Assembly: GCA_948474755.1 (NCBI GenBank)
Contig: CAOLHI010002138.1
Location: 124,001-188,000, forward strand
Reading direction: 5' to 3'
Length of the DNA: 64,000 bases
DNA from: Ctenosaura bakeri
Taxonomy: Eukaryota > Chordata > Lepidosauria > Squamata > Iguanidae
Shown: positions 1 through 11,111 of the stretch, piece after piece
How positions within the stretch are numbered: position 1 is the stretch's first letter
How the letters are laid out: each line of letters opens with the position of its first letter
Made by a program: the position numbers and the translations under genes
The notes under the pieces: generated by a model
Seen by the model: the letters and a program-made list of their open reading frames with translations, nothing else
What the model was told of the DNA's origin: nothing
Databases searched by the model: none

Positions 1-225
1 AATCCCAAAATTCCAAAGGGAGAAGCTAGGACAATTAAGGTGATATCAAACTTATAACTGCCTGGTGAAGACATCATTTTGTGGATTGCAACTCCCAATA
101 TACCCAGTGTTGACTATACTTGCCTGAGACTCTTTGGGCTCCTTGGCTTCTACTCACTGAAAAAGCAAAGAATCAGTCCAAATAGAAGTCTCTGGCACCT
201 TTGAAGGCATCCTACATGGATGCTC

Positions 226-239
226 CTTCTTGTTAGTTT
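226..239. repeat. Left target-site duplication of L1 insertion
   Basis: The 14-mer CTTCTTGTTAGTTT lies directly left of the element's T-run and recurs exactly at 1171-1184 on the far side. It marks the insertion boundaries of the antisense L1. Confidence 0.85.
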
Positions 240-1170
240 TTTTTTTCCTGAAATATTTTTATTAGAGTTTAACTTGAAAGTAAAAAAAAAAAAAAACCTT
301 CCCCACTTCCAAGCTTTTTTCTTTTTTCCAGTTGTCTGTTTACATTCCATTCATACATAGTTTCTGTTTAAAAGATAATCTTACATTGTTGCATCTGACA
401 CTGTTACATTGCTGCTTTGTTACATTACCTTGTTACATTGTTACCTTGCATTACATACAATCTTGCTTTATTCCTTTTCCTTTTCTTATATTATATCTTT
501 ATCCAATTCAGGACTTCTCTCCATTCCCTTTCAAAGTTCTGGATAGGCTTATTTTTCAGTGAAAATGTTAACTTTTTTATCTCTACCATATCCAGAACTT
601 TTAATTTCCATTCTTTTATGTCAACATAGTTCCTTTCCTTCTAGTATTGTGCATATGTCAGTCTTGCAGCAGTTATCAAACATAACAATGTCTTCTGGTG
701 ACATCTTATTTCTCTTTGTTGCCCTAGCATATTTAACAAATAAAACTTTGGCTTCATTTCAGAATTTAAATTATAAATTCTTTGCATTTCATCATGTATT
801 TTCTTCCAAAATTTCCTTGCTATCTTACAGGTCCACCACATATGAAATGACCTCACCTTTTCATCACATTTCCAACATCTTGCATTTCCATCTTTAGTTA
901 TTTTTTGCAAACTTTCAGATGTCATACACCATCTATGTAGCATTTTATAAAAATTGTCTCTTAAATTTAAACTTGGTGTAAATTTTATATCTGTTTTCCA
1001 CGCCCCCACCCATGTATCCAACTCAATTGAATGTCCAATATTTTGTGCCCATCTAATCATATTTAACAGTCTGTGATTCCATTTCTCTTTGCAACAATAA
1101 TTTATAGAGTTTGGAGATTCTATTCTTCTGGTCCCCCTTCATCAATACATCTAATTCATTTTCTTTTCTT
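240..1170 (-). mobile_element. 5'-truncated L1 LINE, antisense
   Basis: This 931-bp insertion is bounded by a perfect 14-bp target duplication. The T-run at its left edge is the poly(A) tail read on the minus strand, and an AATAAA-like signal lies just before it. The minus strand encodes the C-terminal end of L1 ORF2 and then the 3' UTR. The body of the LINE (ORF1, endonuclease, reverse transcriptase) is missing, as expected when target-primed reverse transcription stops early. The perfect duplication suggests a fairly young insertion, but the coding remnant has a stop and cannot mobilise. Confidence 0.87.
540..1060 (-). pseudogene. L1 ORF2 C-terminal fragment (broken)
   Basis: The minus strand reads as the extreme C-terminus of an L1 ORF2 protein. 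It includes the cysteine/histidine zinc-knuckle-like motif CWKCDEKVRSFHMWWTC, then FWKKIHDE and the segment ending TAARLTYAQY. A stop at about 641 ends the 139-aa open stretch; the same frame continues with L1-like residues (ending near KPIQNF) to about 540. In intact L1 this C-terminal domain helps the ORF2 protein bind RNA. Here the catalytic domains are absent, so it is a dead fragment with no expected function. Confidence 0.82.
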
Positions 1171-1184
1171 CTTCTTGTTAGTTT
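1171..1184. repeat. Right target-site duplication of L1 insertion
   Basis: Exact copy of the 14-mer at 226-239, immediately 5' of the truncated antisense L1. Confidence 0.85.
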
Positions 1185-2385
1185 AGAATAAGTCACAATG
1201 AGAGGGATAGAGCTGAGAGGTTATTTTGGGAAGCAGTTACTATTCAGCACTTGGCAGCACTTTTAATGCAAAATAAGATTGTCTGGGTTTCTCATCTATG
1301 TAGTTGGGCTTGCGGTGGAGAAAGGAACCTGCTTGGGAGCTTCAGTGAGTCTCATGCTCCCTTCAACACATAATCATGTTTGAGTGTAGGATCAATCACT
1401 GGCACCAAGTCTAGGCCCAGTTTGGTCTGACCTTTATTAGCAAAATTTCAAAAGCCCCACACAGCTTTTATCTCTACAGATCGTTGTAAAGTCAGTTGAC
1501 CTTGTTTATTCAACCACCTATGTTTGTTTGCTAAAAACAATGTAATAATGCCGCACGTAACGTATCCTCCCAACTGTCACAATTTGGCAGGGAGAATCCC
1601 TGTTTTTAGAATGCCCTTGTCCTTCCATTTTCTTCTTTTGTCTTCTGTTTTCCTTGATTGATGCAAACTGATTTCAAAGCCAAAAGTAGTTTCTGTAAGG
1701 TTTAAAAAAAGTAGTTTGTCCAAGAGACTTGGGCAAAAGTAAATGGCTGCAGCCTCTCCTGGCTGCATTTTGCAAAACTGAAAATACTTGGATGCTGCTG
1801 GGGTTCACATGTTTTGTTTTGTTTTTCCCTCCTGTTAAATGTTAGATGACATGAGATATGAAGGTCATCATTAGTCATCATTCCAGGCTTAATCTGCAAT
1901 TCTATAAAATCTAACTACAAGCAGCTCTGGTGCAAAAGTGGGATATACTTTTAAAGAAACATGACCATGATTGCATGGTTATAACATTAAGGATGAATGG
2001 TCTGTCTATATTCAAATAGGCTTTAGGTATGGTCAGGGAAATCAGTACAAAATTTGTTATGGATGAGCCCCAGAGATTGGCAGATTGAAACAAAAAGGGG
2101 CAGGAGACAATGGCAGTAGATTATTTAATTTTTTGATGGCTCTTTTTGAAGAGGGGAAATCCACTTTTCTATTGAATAAACAATGTGTTCCCAAAGGGAC
2201 CTGTGACTGCAGCAAAATCTTATATTATAAAGAATGCAGGTGATATATTTTATAGAAGCTCAAGCCTCCAGTTCCTAAGTATGAACAATGAGTAATATTT
2301 CTGGAACTTCATTTGTTTTTCATTTATTTGAAATACTGTCTCCATATCATGTAATATCATTTAAAATATCTTAGATTTGTAAAGC
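1185..2385. other. Unannotated intergenic stretch
   Basis: No recognisable gene, mobile element or long repeat. The open frames are under 70 codons with no recognisable motif. Base composition is ordinary and AT-rich. Confidence 0.5.
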
Positions 2386-2389
2386 CCAC

Positions 2390-2760
2390 AGAATAAAATG
2401 CATGAAAAAAGGTCATTTTGGATTCTTTCTGCTTGGTTCTCTCTGTGTGCTGCATAACATGCATAGCTTGATTGCATGAGTAACCATGCAATTAGGTCTT
2501 AACCGTTCATCATTTATCTAAATAGTTAATTGCCACAATGTGTAACAATGCCAGCTTTACTTCTGCTGCCAGTCTTCCAAATAAGAATGCTGGAATGAAA
2601 TGTGCAATTAAATGACTGGGCTTCTTTCCCTGTGTCTCGGGTTCCCCTTGACAACAATAGGACTTTGCTGCATAGGGGAGTTAATTGTTATTCCATATCA
2701 GTCATTTCGTGCCCAGATGCTTTCTGGTAGGTTTTGTTTCAAACTCTAATCATAGGTTGT
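2390..2760. promoter_or_regulatory. Candidate conserved noncoding element
   Basis: Repeat-free, complex AT-rich sequence with several homeodomain-type cores (TAATTG, CAATTA, GTTAATTG) and an Octamer-like ATGCAATTA. It lacks simple repeats and any transposon signature. It has the look of a conserved enhancer-type element, but conservation cannot be judged from one genome. Confidence 0.22.
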
Positions 2761-2894
2761 TAGGAGCAAAGGAAACTACATTGTATCAGGGTAGCTAATT
2801 GTCCACCTAGCCTGGGATCACTGGTTATGACTAATAATAGCTCTCCAGAGAATTCTCATACAGTCTGCTACCTGATCATTTTAATGCAGGTCTT

Positions 2895-2985
2895 ACAAAT
2901 GTTGTTCAACTGCAACTCTCAGCAGCATAACCAAAAATAAAGGGTGATGGGAGTACCAGCCCAACATTTAGAGGGCTTTGAATTC
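2895..2985. repeat. Old palindromic MITE fragment
   Basis: Diverged match to a common reptilian fold-back repeat. One side reads about TTGTTCAACTGCAACTCTCA and the other GATGGGAGT followed by CCAACAT, which are rough inverted copies. The better copies here are at 36253 and 48272. Ends are not defined. Confidence 0.4.
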
Positions 2986-2989
2986 TCCA

Positions 2990-3570
2990 CCCTTATTTTA
3001 AGAAGGGGAATGAAATGATGACCTTCTTATAAAATGCATGTACTCTGAGACTGCCACTGACCTATGGTCTTTTCACAGCAGAGCAGTGACTCTTAGTACT
3101 GGAAAGAGAATGCATCATTTTGCTATTTTGTATTAGGATGGTGTCCATGAACAAATGCGGACCAGTATGCAAAGGTGGTGTTCGGAGCCACACTGACTAT
3201 CCCTGTTCCTGGCATTGTCAATTGTAGAAATACTTTCACATCATCTGCACCTTTGTCTTATTCATGTCTGCACATCAAGTGATGCCCATTCATAGAGCCC
3301 TTTCATGTAAGAAGCTACTCTGACCTAAATCAAGGTTGTTTCTCACATGGAGGAGCCCTCATGTGTACATGTTACCCATGCAGAAATGTTTCTGAGGATA
3401 TTTAAACATGTGGATACCAGGAAGCACTATTACTGTTTTCTGGGGTGTGGAGGAATGACAGCAGAATCAGGCTTGTCTACAGCTCCACCCCCCAGATTCC
3501 TTCCATATGTGCAGGGATTTATGCTTATTAAAACAACCAGATCGCTCAGAGACAAAGAGTCATTATTTTT
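2990..3570. other. Unannotated stretch
   Basis: No gene or mobile element recognised. The open frame at 3347-3694 (115 codons) matches no family I recognise and partly overlaps a repeated segment, so it is not called. Confidence 0.45.
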
Positions 3571-3650
3571 AATGTCCCGTCCCTCTTCTGGTGGTAGCAT
3601 ACAATACAGTTACAATGACAAACATCAAGAGAGAGAAAGAGAAATGTGGA
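3571..3650. repeat. Short dispersed repeat, copy 1
   Basis: Resembles 4350-4432 over about 80 bases. Shared pieces include TCCC, CTCTTC, GGTAGCATA/GTTATAGCATA and CAGTTACAA/CAATTGCAA. The minus-strand translations also resemble each other (VLYATTRRG against ALYAITTTG). The repeat is unclassified. Confidence 0.4.
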
Positions 3651-3925
3651 GGCAGTGTTGTACTGAAAGTAATTTCTGCATAACATATAGCTAAGGCTAT
3701 CAAACAGGTTTGACATTCTTCTCTTTGAGAGTAAAAGGGCTCAGTTGTATCCCACATTAGAAGACAAAAAAAAAAAACACCCTCCGGCAAAACAACAAAT
3801 AAACATACTTTCAAATTAGGGAAGTGCTGAGACACATTTCACATTACCCACTGCAGCACCCATTAGAGTTGTAGTGAAATATTTGCTTCACTGGAATGTC
3901 TGTTAGCAAACTGTGAGGTCAGAAG

Positions 3926-3960
3926 AACAAACAAACAAACAAACAAACAAATAAATAAAA
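3926..3960. repeat. (CAAA)n microsatellite
   Basis: About eight AAAC units running into AAAT units. Confidence 0.95.
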
Positions 3961-4080
3961 AGTTGACACTGCCATCTGTTGTTCCTAGGTGGAAGGAAAA
4001 TATGTTTCAAAGGTTTAAATGTGAATAAATTGCATTAAAATGATATAATATTCATTTTTTCCTGCTGCTTGAGGCCACGC

Positions 4081-4270
4081 TGTTGTTGTTATTGTTGTTG
4101 TGTGTTTTCAAGTTTTCAAGGGTCTCATAATGACCCTAAGGTGAACCTATCATGGGTTTTTGGGAGTTTGAATGTGTGTGATGCACCCAAGGTCACCCAG
4201 TGGGTTGCCATGACCATGGAGAATCAAACCCTGCTCTCCAGGGTCATAGTTCAATGTTCAAACCACCATA
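4081..4270 (-). mobile_element. Sauria-type tRNA SINE, antisense
   Basis: The plus strand begins with a TTG/TTA-rich run (the SINE tail reversed). It continues with the Bov-B-like tail (ATGACCCTAAGGTGAACC, TATCATGGG), then CCCAAGGTCACCCAGTGGG, and the reversed tRNA-like head ending AAACCACC. The middle (CTTGGCAAG region) is deleted. SINEs of this kind are transcribed by RNA polymerase III and mobilised by Bov-B LINE enzymes. The copy is diverged and noncoding. Confidence 0.8.
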
Positions 4271-4349
4271 CTTTCTGTGGTTTGGCTTTCTGAGGCAAGC
4301 TATATTTCATAAAATGAGGGCCTTTGGGCACAGCTTGTGTCTGTTTTTA

Positions 4350-4432
4350 ATCCCCTCTTCCTGTTGTAGTTATAGCATATAACGCAATTGCAACTTCAAA
4401 CTTCAGGAATGAGAATAAGAAATATGAAAGCA
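4350..4432. repeat. Short dispersed repeat, copy 2
   Basis: Partner of 3571-3650 in the same orientation, about 780 bp away. Family unknown. Confidence 0.4.
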
Positions 4433-4461
4433 TTTGGAGAGGAAACAAAGAAAACACACAC

Positions 4462-4509
<48 letters not shown>
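4462..4509. repeat. (GAAA)12 microsatellite
   Basis: Near-perfect tetranucleotide array of about 48 bp. It creates lysine/glutamate-rich or serine/phenylalanine-rich false reading frames on both strands. Confidence 0.97.
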
Positions 4510-4745
4510 GCAAGCCCTGAGTAGAATCCATAGGAGAAACTGCAGACACATCTCAGATTGCTCAATAGATGACTGCTTCATTATAGAGAAAGTGCAATGT
4601 CTTTTGGACTTTATATATTTTTATGGACTTCTCAAGGGCTACATAAAAACATTTTAAAAAATAAATAAGAAATGACAACACATAATTATAAGATAAAACA
4701 AACCTATTATTACATCAGACAGATCATTGTAATCTTTATATACTT

Positions 4746-5476
4746 TGTTACCCCAAAATGTGGGTGATTCAAGGTCTGCCTGTGATGCAAGTGCCTCCAT
4801 GAAACAGTGGGGAATATTGGTTGAAAGGGAAGGCCTGCAAAAGGCAAGGTAATCTAATAGGGTCTTTTTCACCTGTGTATACTGGTACTAATGCAGAAAT
4901 ACCAGCCAGATATTCAAATAAATTTTGTTTTATCGGTAGAATTAACAATCACATGAACACAAGATTCTATCAGTCTTATAGTCATACAAAGGTAACTGAA
5001 TGAAAAGAGAGGGAAAGTTTGGGTAGTGAGAGTTTAGGACAATGTGGGTGATATTTACCTATTCAGAAGTGAACAGAGGAAGTGATGTGGCTCAGACTAA
5101 GGGTCCAAGGGTAGTACCAAATAGGAATCAGAGTGGCAAAGTGACGGCTAGTATACCAAAGTAATACGAGCTATCTGGTTCAGAGTCAGAGATTAAATAC
5201 TCTTTTTCCATCCTGAGGGGGAAGATGTTAATGGATTTCTGGCAGAGTAGACAATAGAGTCTACAGAGTAGACAGTGGGGTCCAGAACAAGCTAATGACA
5301 TTAGCATTAGGTGACAAAGGACTGATGGGAATCATGATAGCTCCTTAACGGTGGGACTAGTGAGGGGACAAAAGGAGAGTTTCTATGAACAAAGTGTGAG
5401 GGTTGAAGGTAATCAGTCATTTTGTGGAAGCAGTTTCAGATGCTATTGTTTCTGAAGGTCAAGTTGTTGAGGGACA
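4746..5476 (-). mobile_element. LTR-like repeat, copy A (solo)
   Basis: One of three related segments (with 13484-14521 and 39928-40643). On the plus strand it starts TGTTACCCCAAAATGTG and ends GTTGAGGGACA, giving TG...CA termini with short inverted ends (TGTTACC/GGGACA). Read on the minus strand, a degraded poly(A)-signal position (ATAAAA here, AATAAA in B and C) lies about 200 bp before the element end, as expected for U3-R-U5 order. No internal region is present, so this looks like a solo LTR. No matching target duplication was found, and the superfamily is undetermined. Confidence 0.55.
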
Positions 5477-5983
5477 TCTGCAAGTCCATTGTCTCCAGAT
5501 TTTCCCTCACTATGACCTAACCATGCCCTAAGGTCTCAATCTGACCTAGTTTTGTAATGCATATGTGCAGTCAGTTCCTCTTTGCCAACAAGTGTCCTAG
5601 TCATAGCAGAATATCACTTGTATTTCATGCCAATCAATATTTGTCAATTAAACCATATCATGGAGTGAGGTTGTATGGTCTGGTAACAACTGCCTGAGAC
5701 CGGCATGTACCAATCTGAAATATGGTTGGAGAAATTTATGAAGCAGGGAATTTATTTCCATTTGCTGGGCAAAAAGAAACATGTGAACCAGGCCTAATTT
5801 TTTAATGTTAGTAGATGGTCAGGGAGGGGAAAGAAAGGAAGAGTAAATGTGAAGGCATTTAGAGGAGAAGGAAGAGATCAAGATCCCTAGTTGGTCTTCT
5901 AGAAGATAAAGATTTTAGTTTTAACGTGTACTTGACCTCTTTCTTTTTGGAATCTATGAGACTATGGCATAAAATAGTATAAC

Positions 5984-5985
<2 letters not shown>
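5477..5985. other. Unannotated stretch
   Basis: Nothing recognised; ordinary AT-rich sequence. Confidence 0.45.

Positions 5986-6018
<33 letters not shown>
5986..6018. repeat. (GAT)11 microsatellite
   Basis: Uninterrupted trinucleotide array. It yields a poly-serine frame on the minus strand. Confidence 0.97.
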
Positions 6019-6140
6019 ATATAACATTTGTATATATAATCTATATAATTATTAATATAATAATGTAATGTAATTAGTAGAATATATAATAGAATAATGG
6101 TATAGTAGCATAATATGACAAAATATAGTAAATGCATGTT
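6019..6140. repeat. AT-rich low-complexity tract
   Basis: Almost pure A/T with TATAAT, ATAATA and TAATGTAATG motifs, directly after the GAT array. Confidence 0.8.
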
Positions 6141-6179
6141 TGAAAGTCTCAAACATGGTTTCAAAAAGTTTAATTAAAT

Positions 6180-8102
6180 CAAGGTCACAAGAGGGATGAG
6201 TGAATCATCCAGCTTCGTCTTCCCAAAACATAACCTATGGCCTAGCCATTGATCTGACACTCTACTGCTTTGTTCTGAGTTTAAGAATTAAATTCCAAGC
6301 CTCAAGATTAAATTCAACAGCAATTCACTTCCAGTTGAAATTAAGTCTCTTACAATTTCCTTGTAGAAATGTTGATGGTTAATATTCTCTGGTATATTGT
6401 TGTTAAGTTGCTTCTTAGCAATTCCATCTATGAACAGGAAGGTTCATCAGATATGTTTAAAGAGACTTCTTCCTTTTCACACTTCCATGTTAATTCTGTT
6501 CAAAATCTGTATTGACGCTTTGTGTTTTATAGTGGGGGGGGATTACTCTCTTTGAGGAATTTTTTATGTGTGTAAGAGAAAGAAGATTTATTGGTCATGA
6601 AAGAAGTCAGCCTTTTTTAAAAAATGGATGCATACCCTTACTGACTACAGTTTTTTTTCCTTCCTACATGGGTATATTGTTGAATGTGTTTCTCTTTCTT
6701 CCAAGGGACATATCGCAAACCCTGAATGTAAAAATTTCTGGCCATAAATTATATCCAATTCTGTTTTCATTTCAGAAGGGCAGCAGTAGATACATCTGTT
6801 GAAGAGCCTCATTGGAGTGAATTTCTCCACATATCATTAGCTTGCTTCTTTGATTGGTGATATAAAAGAAGCACGCATGCAGAATCCCTACCTGACTTGC
6901 TTCTTCTTACCCATTGACATTCAGTCTCAATCCCAGACATATCTAAAACCTAGTTTTGTTCTGTTTTTTTGAAAAAGTATGTTACATTTGTATCTTACTC
7001 AAGCTCTGAGGTGATCAGAATGTTGTACGTTGTGCTGACATTGCTGAATGAGTTTCATAACTGAGTAGAGACGTGATTCTGCATTTTAAATTGAAATGTG
7101 TTGGAGGCATTTCAGAAATTTGAATATCTAGAGTCTACAGATTTAGATTTTGACTCACAAGAAATTATAAATACAAAGAGGTGATGCTTCTGAAACATCT
7201 AAGTGGTTTTGATGTTGTATAATGTGCTGTGCAATGCTTAGGGAAATGCTTTAAACATGAATCATCTTTGCAGTAATTTCAGAGTAAGAAATTAAACTGT
7301 ACATAATTCTATAGCTCACTTTTTTCACAATTAAGATCATTGATGAAACAGCTACAGTAACATAACAAATTTCACTTTTATGCTGCCTGCAGTGGATATG
7401 ATTATGAAACTTAAAATATATTAAAATACACACATAATACTTTTCTTGGCACAGGCTAGCAGAATTCACATATTACATGTGAGCTGATAAAGTTGAAAAG
7501 GCCATCTAAAAAGGTGGTGGCAATTCTAAACATGGCTGAATAACCAAAGATTTGAACCAGGCCTTAAATAGCTAAGCACTCAAAGTTTTCTTTGCCTGGA
7601 CGGATAAAGCCCTCAGTTTTAGTTTTTCCCATATTTGATTGAAAAAAATCTCAAGTTCCTTCCATCACATTTACCAGAAACAAAACCAAAACCAAAAAAA
7701 AAAACACAAAAAAACAGGGGGAAGTATTACCAATAAATTCACATAATCAAATTTTCATGCATCTTTATAATAACTTAATAGGTAAGCGACGAAGCAAGAG
7801 AAAGAGTAGAGCTTTCAGTACATGTGATTTGAAGAGAAATTCTGAGGCAGATAATTCATTTGAGTTGTGCAGGAGTTTCCAGCCTCATGCTGAGGTAATT
7901 TCTATGACTTTCTCAAAACCAATCCAGATGTTACTATAAGCTCTCCACATGAATGGATGCCCTGTGATGAGTTTCTGAGCTACAAACTGACTATCAGTTT
8001 TGACATTGAGTAAAATACATGCTAAATGTCCACTTGCTAGCTTTCTGGGCTTTTTTAAGTGTGCACCCTTAAGCACCAACCAATGTATTGTAGCAGCTAT
8101 AA
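6180..8102. other. Unannotated stretch
   Basis: No gene or transposon recognised. It holds a G-run at about 6533-6540 and an A-rich patch at 7680-7715. The open frames are short and featureless. Confidence 0.45.
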
Positions 8103-8176
8103 TATATGTGTGTGTGTGTGTGTGTGTGTGTATACATACATATACATACACACACACACATACATATATATATATT
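8103..8176. repeat. Compound (TG)n-(CA)n-(TA)n microsatellite
   Basis: TG repeats at 8107-8130 are followed by TATACATACA units, CA repeats at about 8147-8160 and TA repeats to 8176. The TG and CA blocks are inverted copies and could pair. Confidence 0.95.
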
Positions 8177-8691
8177 ATAGTGTTACTAAGGGGAAAATCC
8201 TGTTTTCACACGTGAAATATGTTCCACAAGCTCACCTAATATGACAGCAAGTTTGATATGATGAATATCTATAGCATGGATAGAGACACAAAAGGTCACA
8301 TTGCCTCTGGACAATTTCTTGCATGTTGTGTGTTGGCCCCGGAGCCAAATGGAGGAAGGGTTATTAGTGATATAATTCTTCCTTAATTTTGCTTTTGAAG
8401 AAAATGATTAGAAACTTTAGCAAGTTTTACCTGCTATGATAAAGCATTTGAAAATTGAACAGTTTTTGAAGACTACACAGTTCAGGCTCTATCCTACACA
8501 AAATTCATGGTGGATCTCCAAGAGGCAATGATGACATGCCACTCATCTTTTTCATGAGTTATGCAAAAGGGGGATGCATCATGTGATCACCAGCAATATT
8601 GGGTGTGAGATCCCAGAGAAAATTTCCCCTTAGACAAAGAGGCCACAGAGGAAAAACAAAGAAGTGTCCTCAATTCCCCTCCTGCTGATTT
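8177..8691. other. Unannotated stretch
   Basis: Nothing recognised. Confidence 0.45.
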
Positions 8692-8841
8692 AGGCCTTTT
8701 CCGCACTAGCCTGTTATAATGTGATGATATATTTCTGGCTGTTTCTGGCTGGCCCCTACTGAAACTGCAAACCCCAGGATTCCAGAGGAAGTTGAAAGTG
8801 GAATCATCACGCAATAACAGCCTAGTGTGGAAATGGCCTTA
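8692..8841. mobile_element. Palindromic MITE, GGCC-TTTC family
   Basis: Terminal inverted repeats of about 38 bp. The left end begins TAGGCCTTTTCCGCACTAG. The right end, reverse-complemented, begins TAAGGCCATTTCCACACTAG. The core carries CAAACCCCAGGATTCC. It is a nonautonomous DNA element with no coding capacity. Related copies are at 24933 and 45649. A hAT affinity is plausible, but no 8-bp target duplication is clear. Confidence 0.75.
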
Positions 8842-8844
8842 GTC

Positions 8845-9389
8845 ACCACTTAAGTGGTGAACAATCACAGGTGGAAAGGAAGAAGACTAAACTGAACAAC
8901 TTGCCCCAGCACGTGAAGAGCCTGTATGCAATGAGCAATAAGTGTCATGAAACCTCTTTTCTAAGATCAAGGACACAAACATTAAGACATTTAACCTAAA
9001 AGAGGCTTTCTGACTATGTCGATGAGATTTCTAATTTCTATGAAAACATGCCTTCATGGTCGTGGCTCTGTGAGTAAACTGTCTTGGAACTGTTTTTAGG
9101 GGTCCCTTTTAAATTAAAAATTAGCCACAACAGAGAAGAAAAATGGAAGAATTTAGGGACTTTAAGAAACTATTATTATTTGAGAAAATGCAATGACTGA
9201 ATTAAATAATAAGGAATTTGTATGAGTACAAGTTGTTTACCTTAAGAGTGAGATAACAACACGGTCAGTTCTATAGACAAAAAGGAACTTTTTCAACCTG
9301 TGTTGTTGTTGTTTTTCCTTTTCTTTTTTGAATTGCTCTATTCAAGTGTATGTATATAATTAGTTCAGGAACAAGTTAAAAGGTTTGAA
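8845..9389. other. Unannotated stretch
   Basis: Nothing recognised. A short GTT-rich run occurs at about 9302-9313. Confidence 0.4.
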
Positions 9390-9439
9390 AGGTGAGGATC
9401 TGTGGATTTACCACCTAAACCAATAGATATGTCACAAAA

Positions 9440-10270
9440 ATAAATGAAAGAATTCCAATCTATAAAATTGCAGATGTCTCAGATGGGAAGAGGTCTGATG
9501 GCAGAATTAAAAAAGGAAGTAAAATCTGAGTTGAAGCAAGTGAAGAGGTCTCTGAACCACGTGACATCTGGGCTGAAACATATGAATTAAAAAATCCAGA
9601 ATTTGGAACTAAAACCAGAGAAATTAAAAGATAAAATGGACAAATTGAAAAGGGATCATGAGCATGACTTTACACTGTGGTCTGGATGGAACTGCAGAAA
9701 AGAGAGAACTGCTTATGTTTTAGAGCTACTCCAGAACAACCCAATGAAAATATATGGGAAAGAAGGATTCATGTCATTGCAAACTTATTGTAGAAACAAA
9801 GAGAGGAATTACAATAGAAATTTTATTGAGGGTAGTAAATTTCTTCTCATGCAGTAACTCAGAGAAATTTACTAAGCAATATGATCATGTACTGTATTGA
9901 AAGCAAATGATTGATAAAGTATTGTAGCATCACCATCACTGTGAGAACAGAATGAAGGTGGGTGATGTCAAGGTGGTAGTGTTCAGGGAGATACCTACTA
10001 TAATGTTGTGCAAGAATATGCCTTCTTGATAGACAAGTTCAAGCACAACAAAATCCAATTAAGATGGGAAAAGGTGACAGGTATCTACTTATGAACAAAG
10101 ATGATTCAAAGTGAATACCGTACAATACACTAAAATGTTGATACAGAAGTACAAGAAAGAAGTGGATCAACCTGGGAAGCAAGAAGAGCAGGACTATGAA
10201 GATGCATTGGATCAAGACTTGGCCAAAGACAAGGAAAGATTAAAAATGTATACAAAACCTTTATGATTTT
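9440..10270 (+). pseudogene. L1 ORF1-like remnant
   Basis: The DNA reads as a charged lysine/glutamate-rich coiled-coil-like region (for example KPEKLKDKMDKLKRDHEHD near 9610-9670). Downstream, in shifted frames, it resembles the C-terminal RNA-binding domain of L1 ORF1 (FKHNKIQLRWEKVTGIYL near 10040-10090). In intact L1 this protein is the RNA chaperone of the ribonucleoprotein. The longest open piece is 84 codons (9603-9857). The frame is interrupted repeatedly, so no product is expected. Recognition is by resemblance of the residue pattern, not by a search. Confidence 0.5.
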
Positions 10271-10439
10271 GAATTGAGTAAATCAGAATTCAAAAAGCAG
10301 TTGTGCTCAGATAATGAGCACTGGGTTAGCAAGATGAACACAGTTGTTAAAAAATAGAGGTGGAAGAAGAGCAGATAAAAAACTGCATAGTAAAGTGAGC
10401 ACAAAATTTTGTATATAATAAACAACTGGAGCAATGGGA

Positions 10440-10960
10440 AAAATATGACTGAAGGGAATTAAATTTACATTATGCAAAAATCTTAAAGATAGTATATGAA
10501 GAATTGTCAGTATTTGACAACAGAAAAATTGGCTCAAAGGCATAAAGAGTGTGTGTCTAATGTGTGTTGAAAGTGTGAGCAACGAGTGTGGTGTTTGTAT
10601 CAAATGAGGTGGACTTGTGAAAAGGCCCAAACATTCTAGATTCAAAGAGGATATATAGTGCCTAAAATGTTGAGAGTCAAGTTTTCAATTGAAATCTGTG
10701 CTATATTTGTTGGGATTGGTAGATGACCACCTGGAAAAGGAGTATGGTAAGATACTATGATATAACTACTGCGGCGCAGCAAGATTATTATATACACAGA
10801 AACAGAAGAGCACAGTACTTCCAATTTTTTTAAAAAAATTGACTGATAAAACTAACAGTCTTAGTTGAAATGGATAAATGAACAATACTGATAAAAGAAA
10901 AATCCCTGGTGACTTTTTTTGAATGACTGGTGCCTTTGATAGATTTTTTTTTTTGTTTTG
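10440..10960 (+). pseudogene. L1 ORF2 C-terminal remnant
   Basis: Across several frames the sequence keeps L1 ORF2 C-terminal landmarks: FTLCKNLK near 10467-10490, the CFYQMRWTCEKAQTF-like zinc-knuckle region near 10585-10635 (which corresponds to FHMWWTCKIARKF in the L1 at 641-1060), and LFLNDW near 10910-10930. Stops occur throughout. The reverse transcriptase core is missing. Confidence 0.6.
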
Positions 10961-11111
10961 CAAGAAAAATAGTATAATATGTTAACTATAGGTTTTGACT
11001 ATTAATATATTTGGAAACATAAGTGGCTTGAGTATTTGAATGACATTTATAATTGTTATTTTCTATTGTCACGGATAATCTGTGGTAGGAAAGCTGTAAG
11101 TCAAATGTATA

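Noticed and set aside
4347..4657. Lysine/glutamate-rich and serine/phenylalanine-rich frames
   Set aside because: Produced by the (GAAA)n microsatellite; the same applies to frames over 60590-60658.
4740..5482. Target duplication around LTR copy A
   Set aside because: Left flank TACTT and right flank TCTGC do not match.
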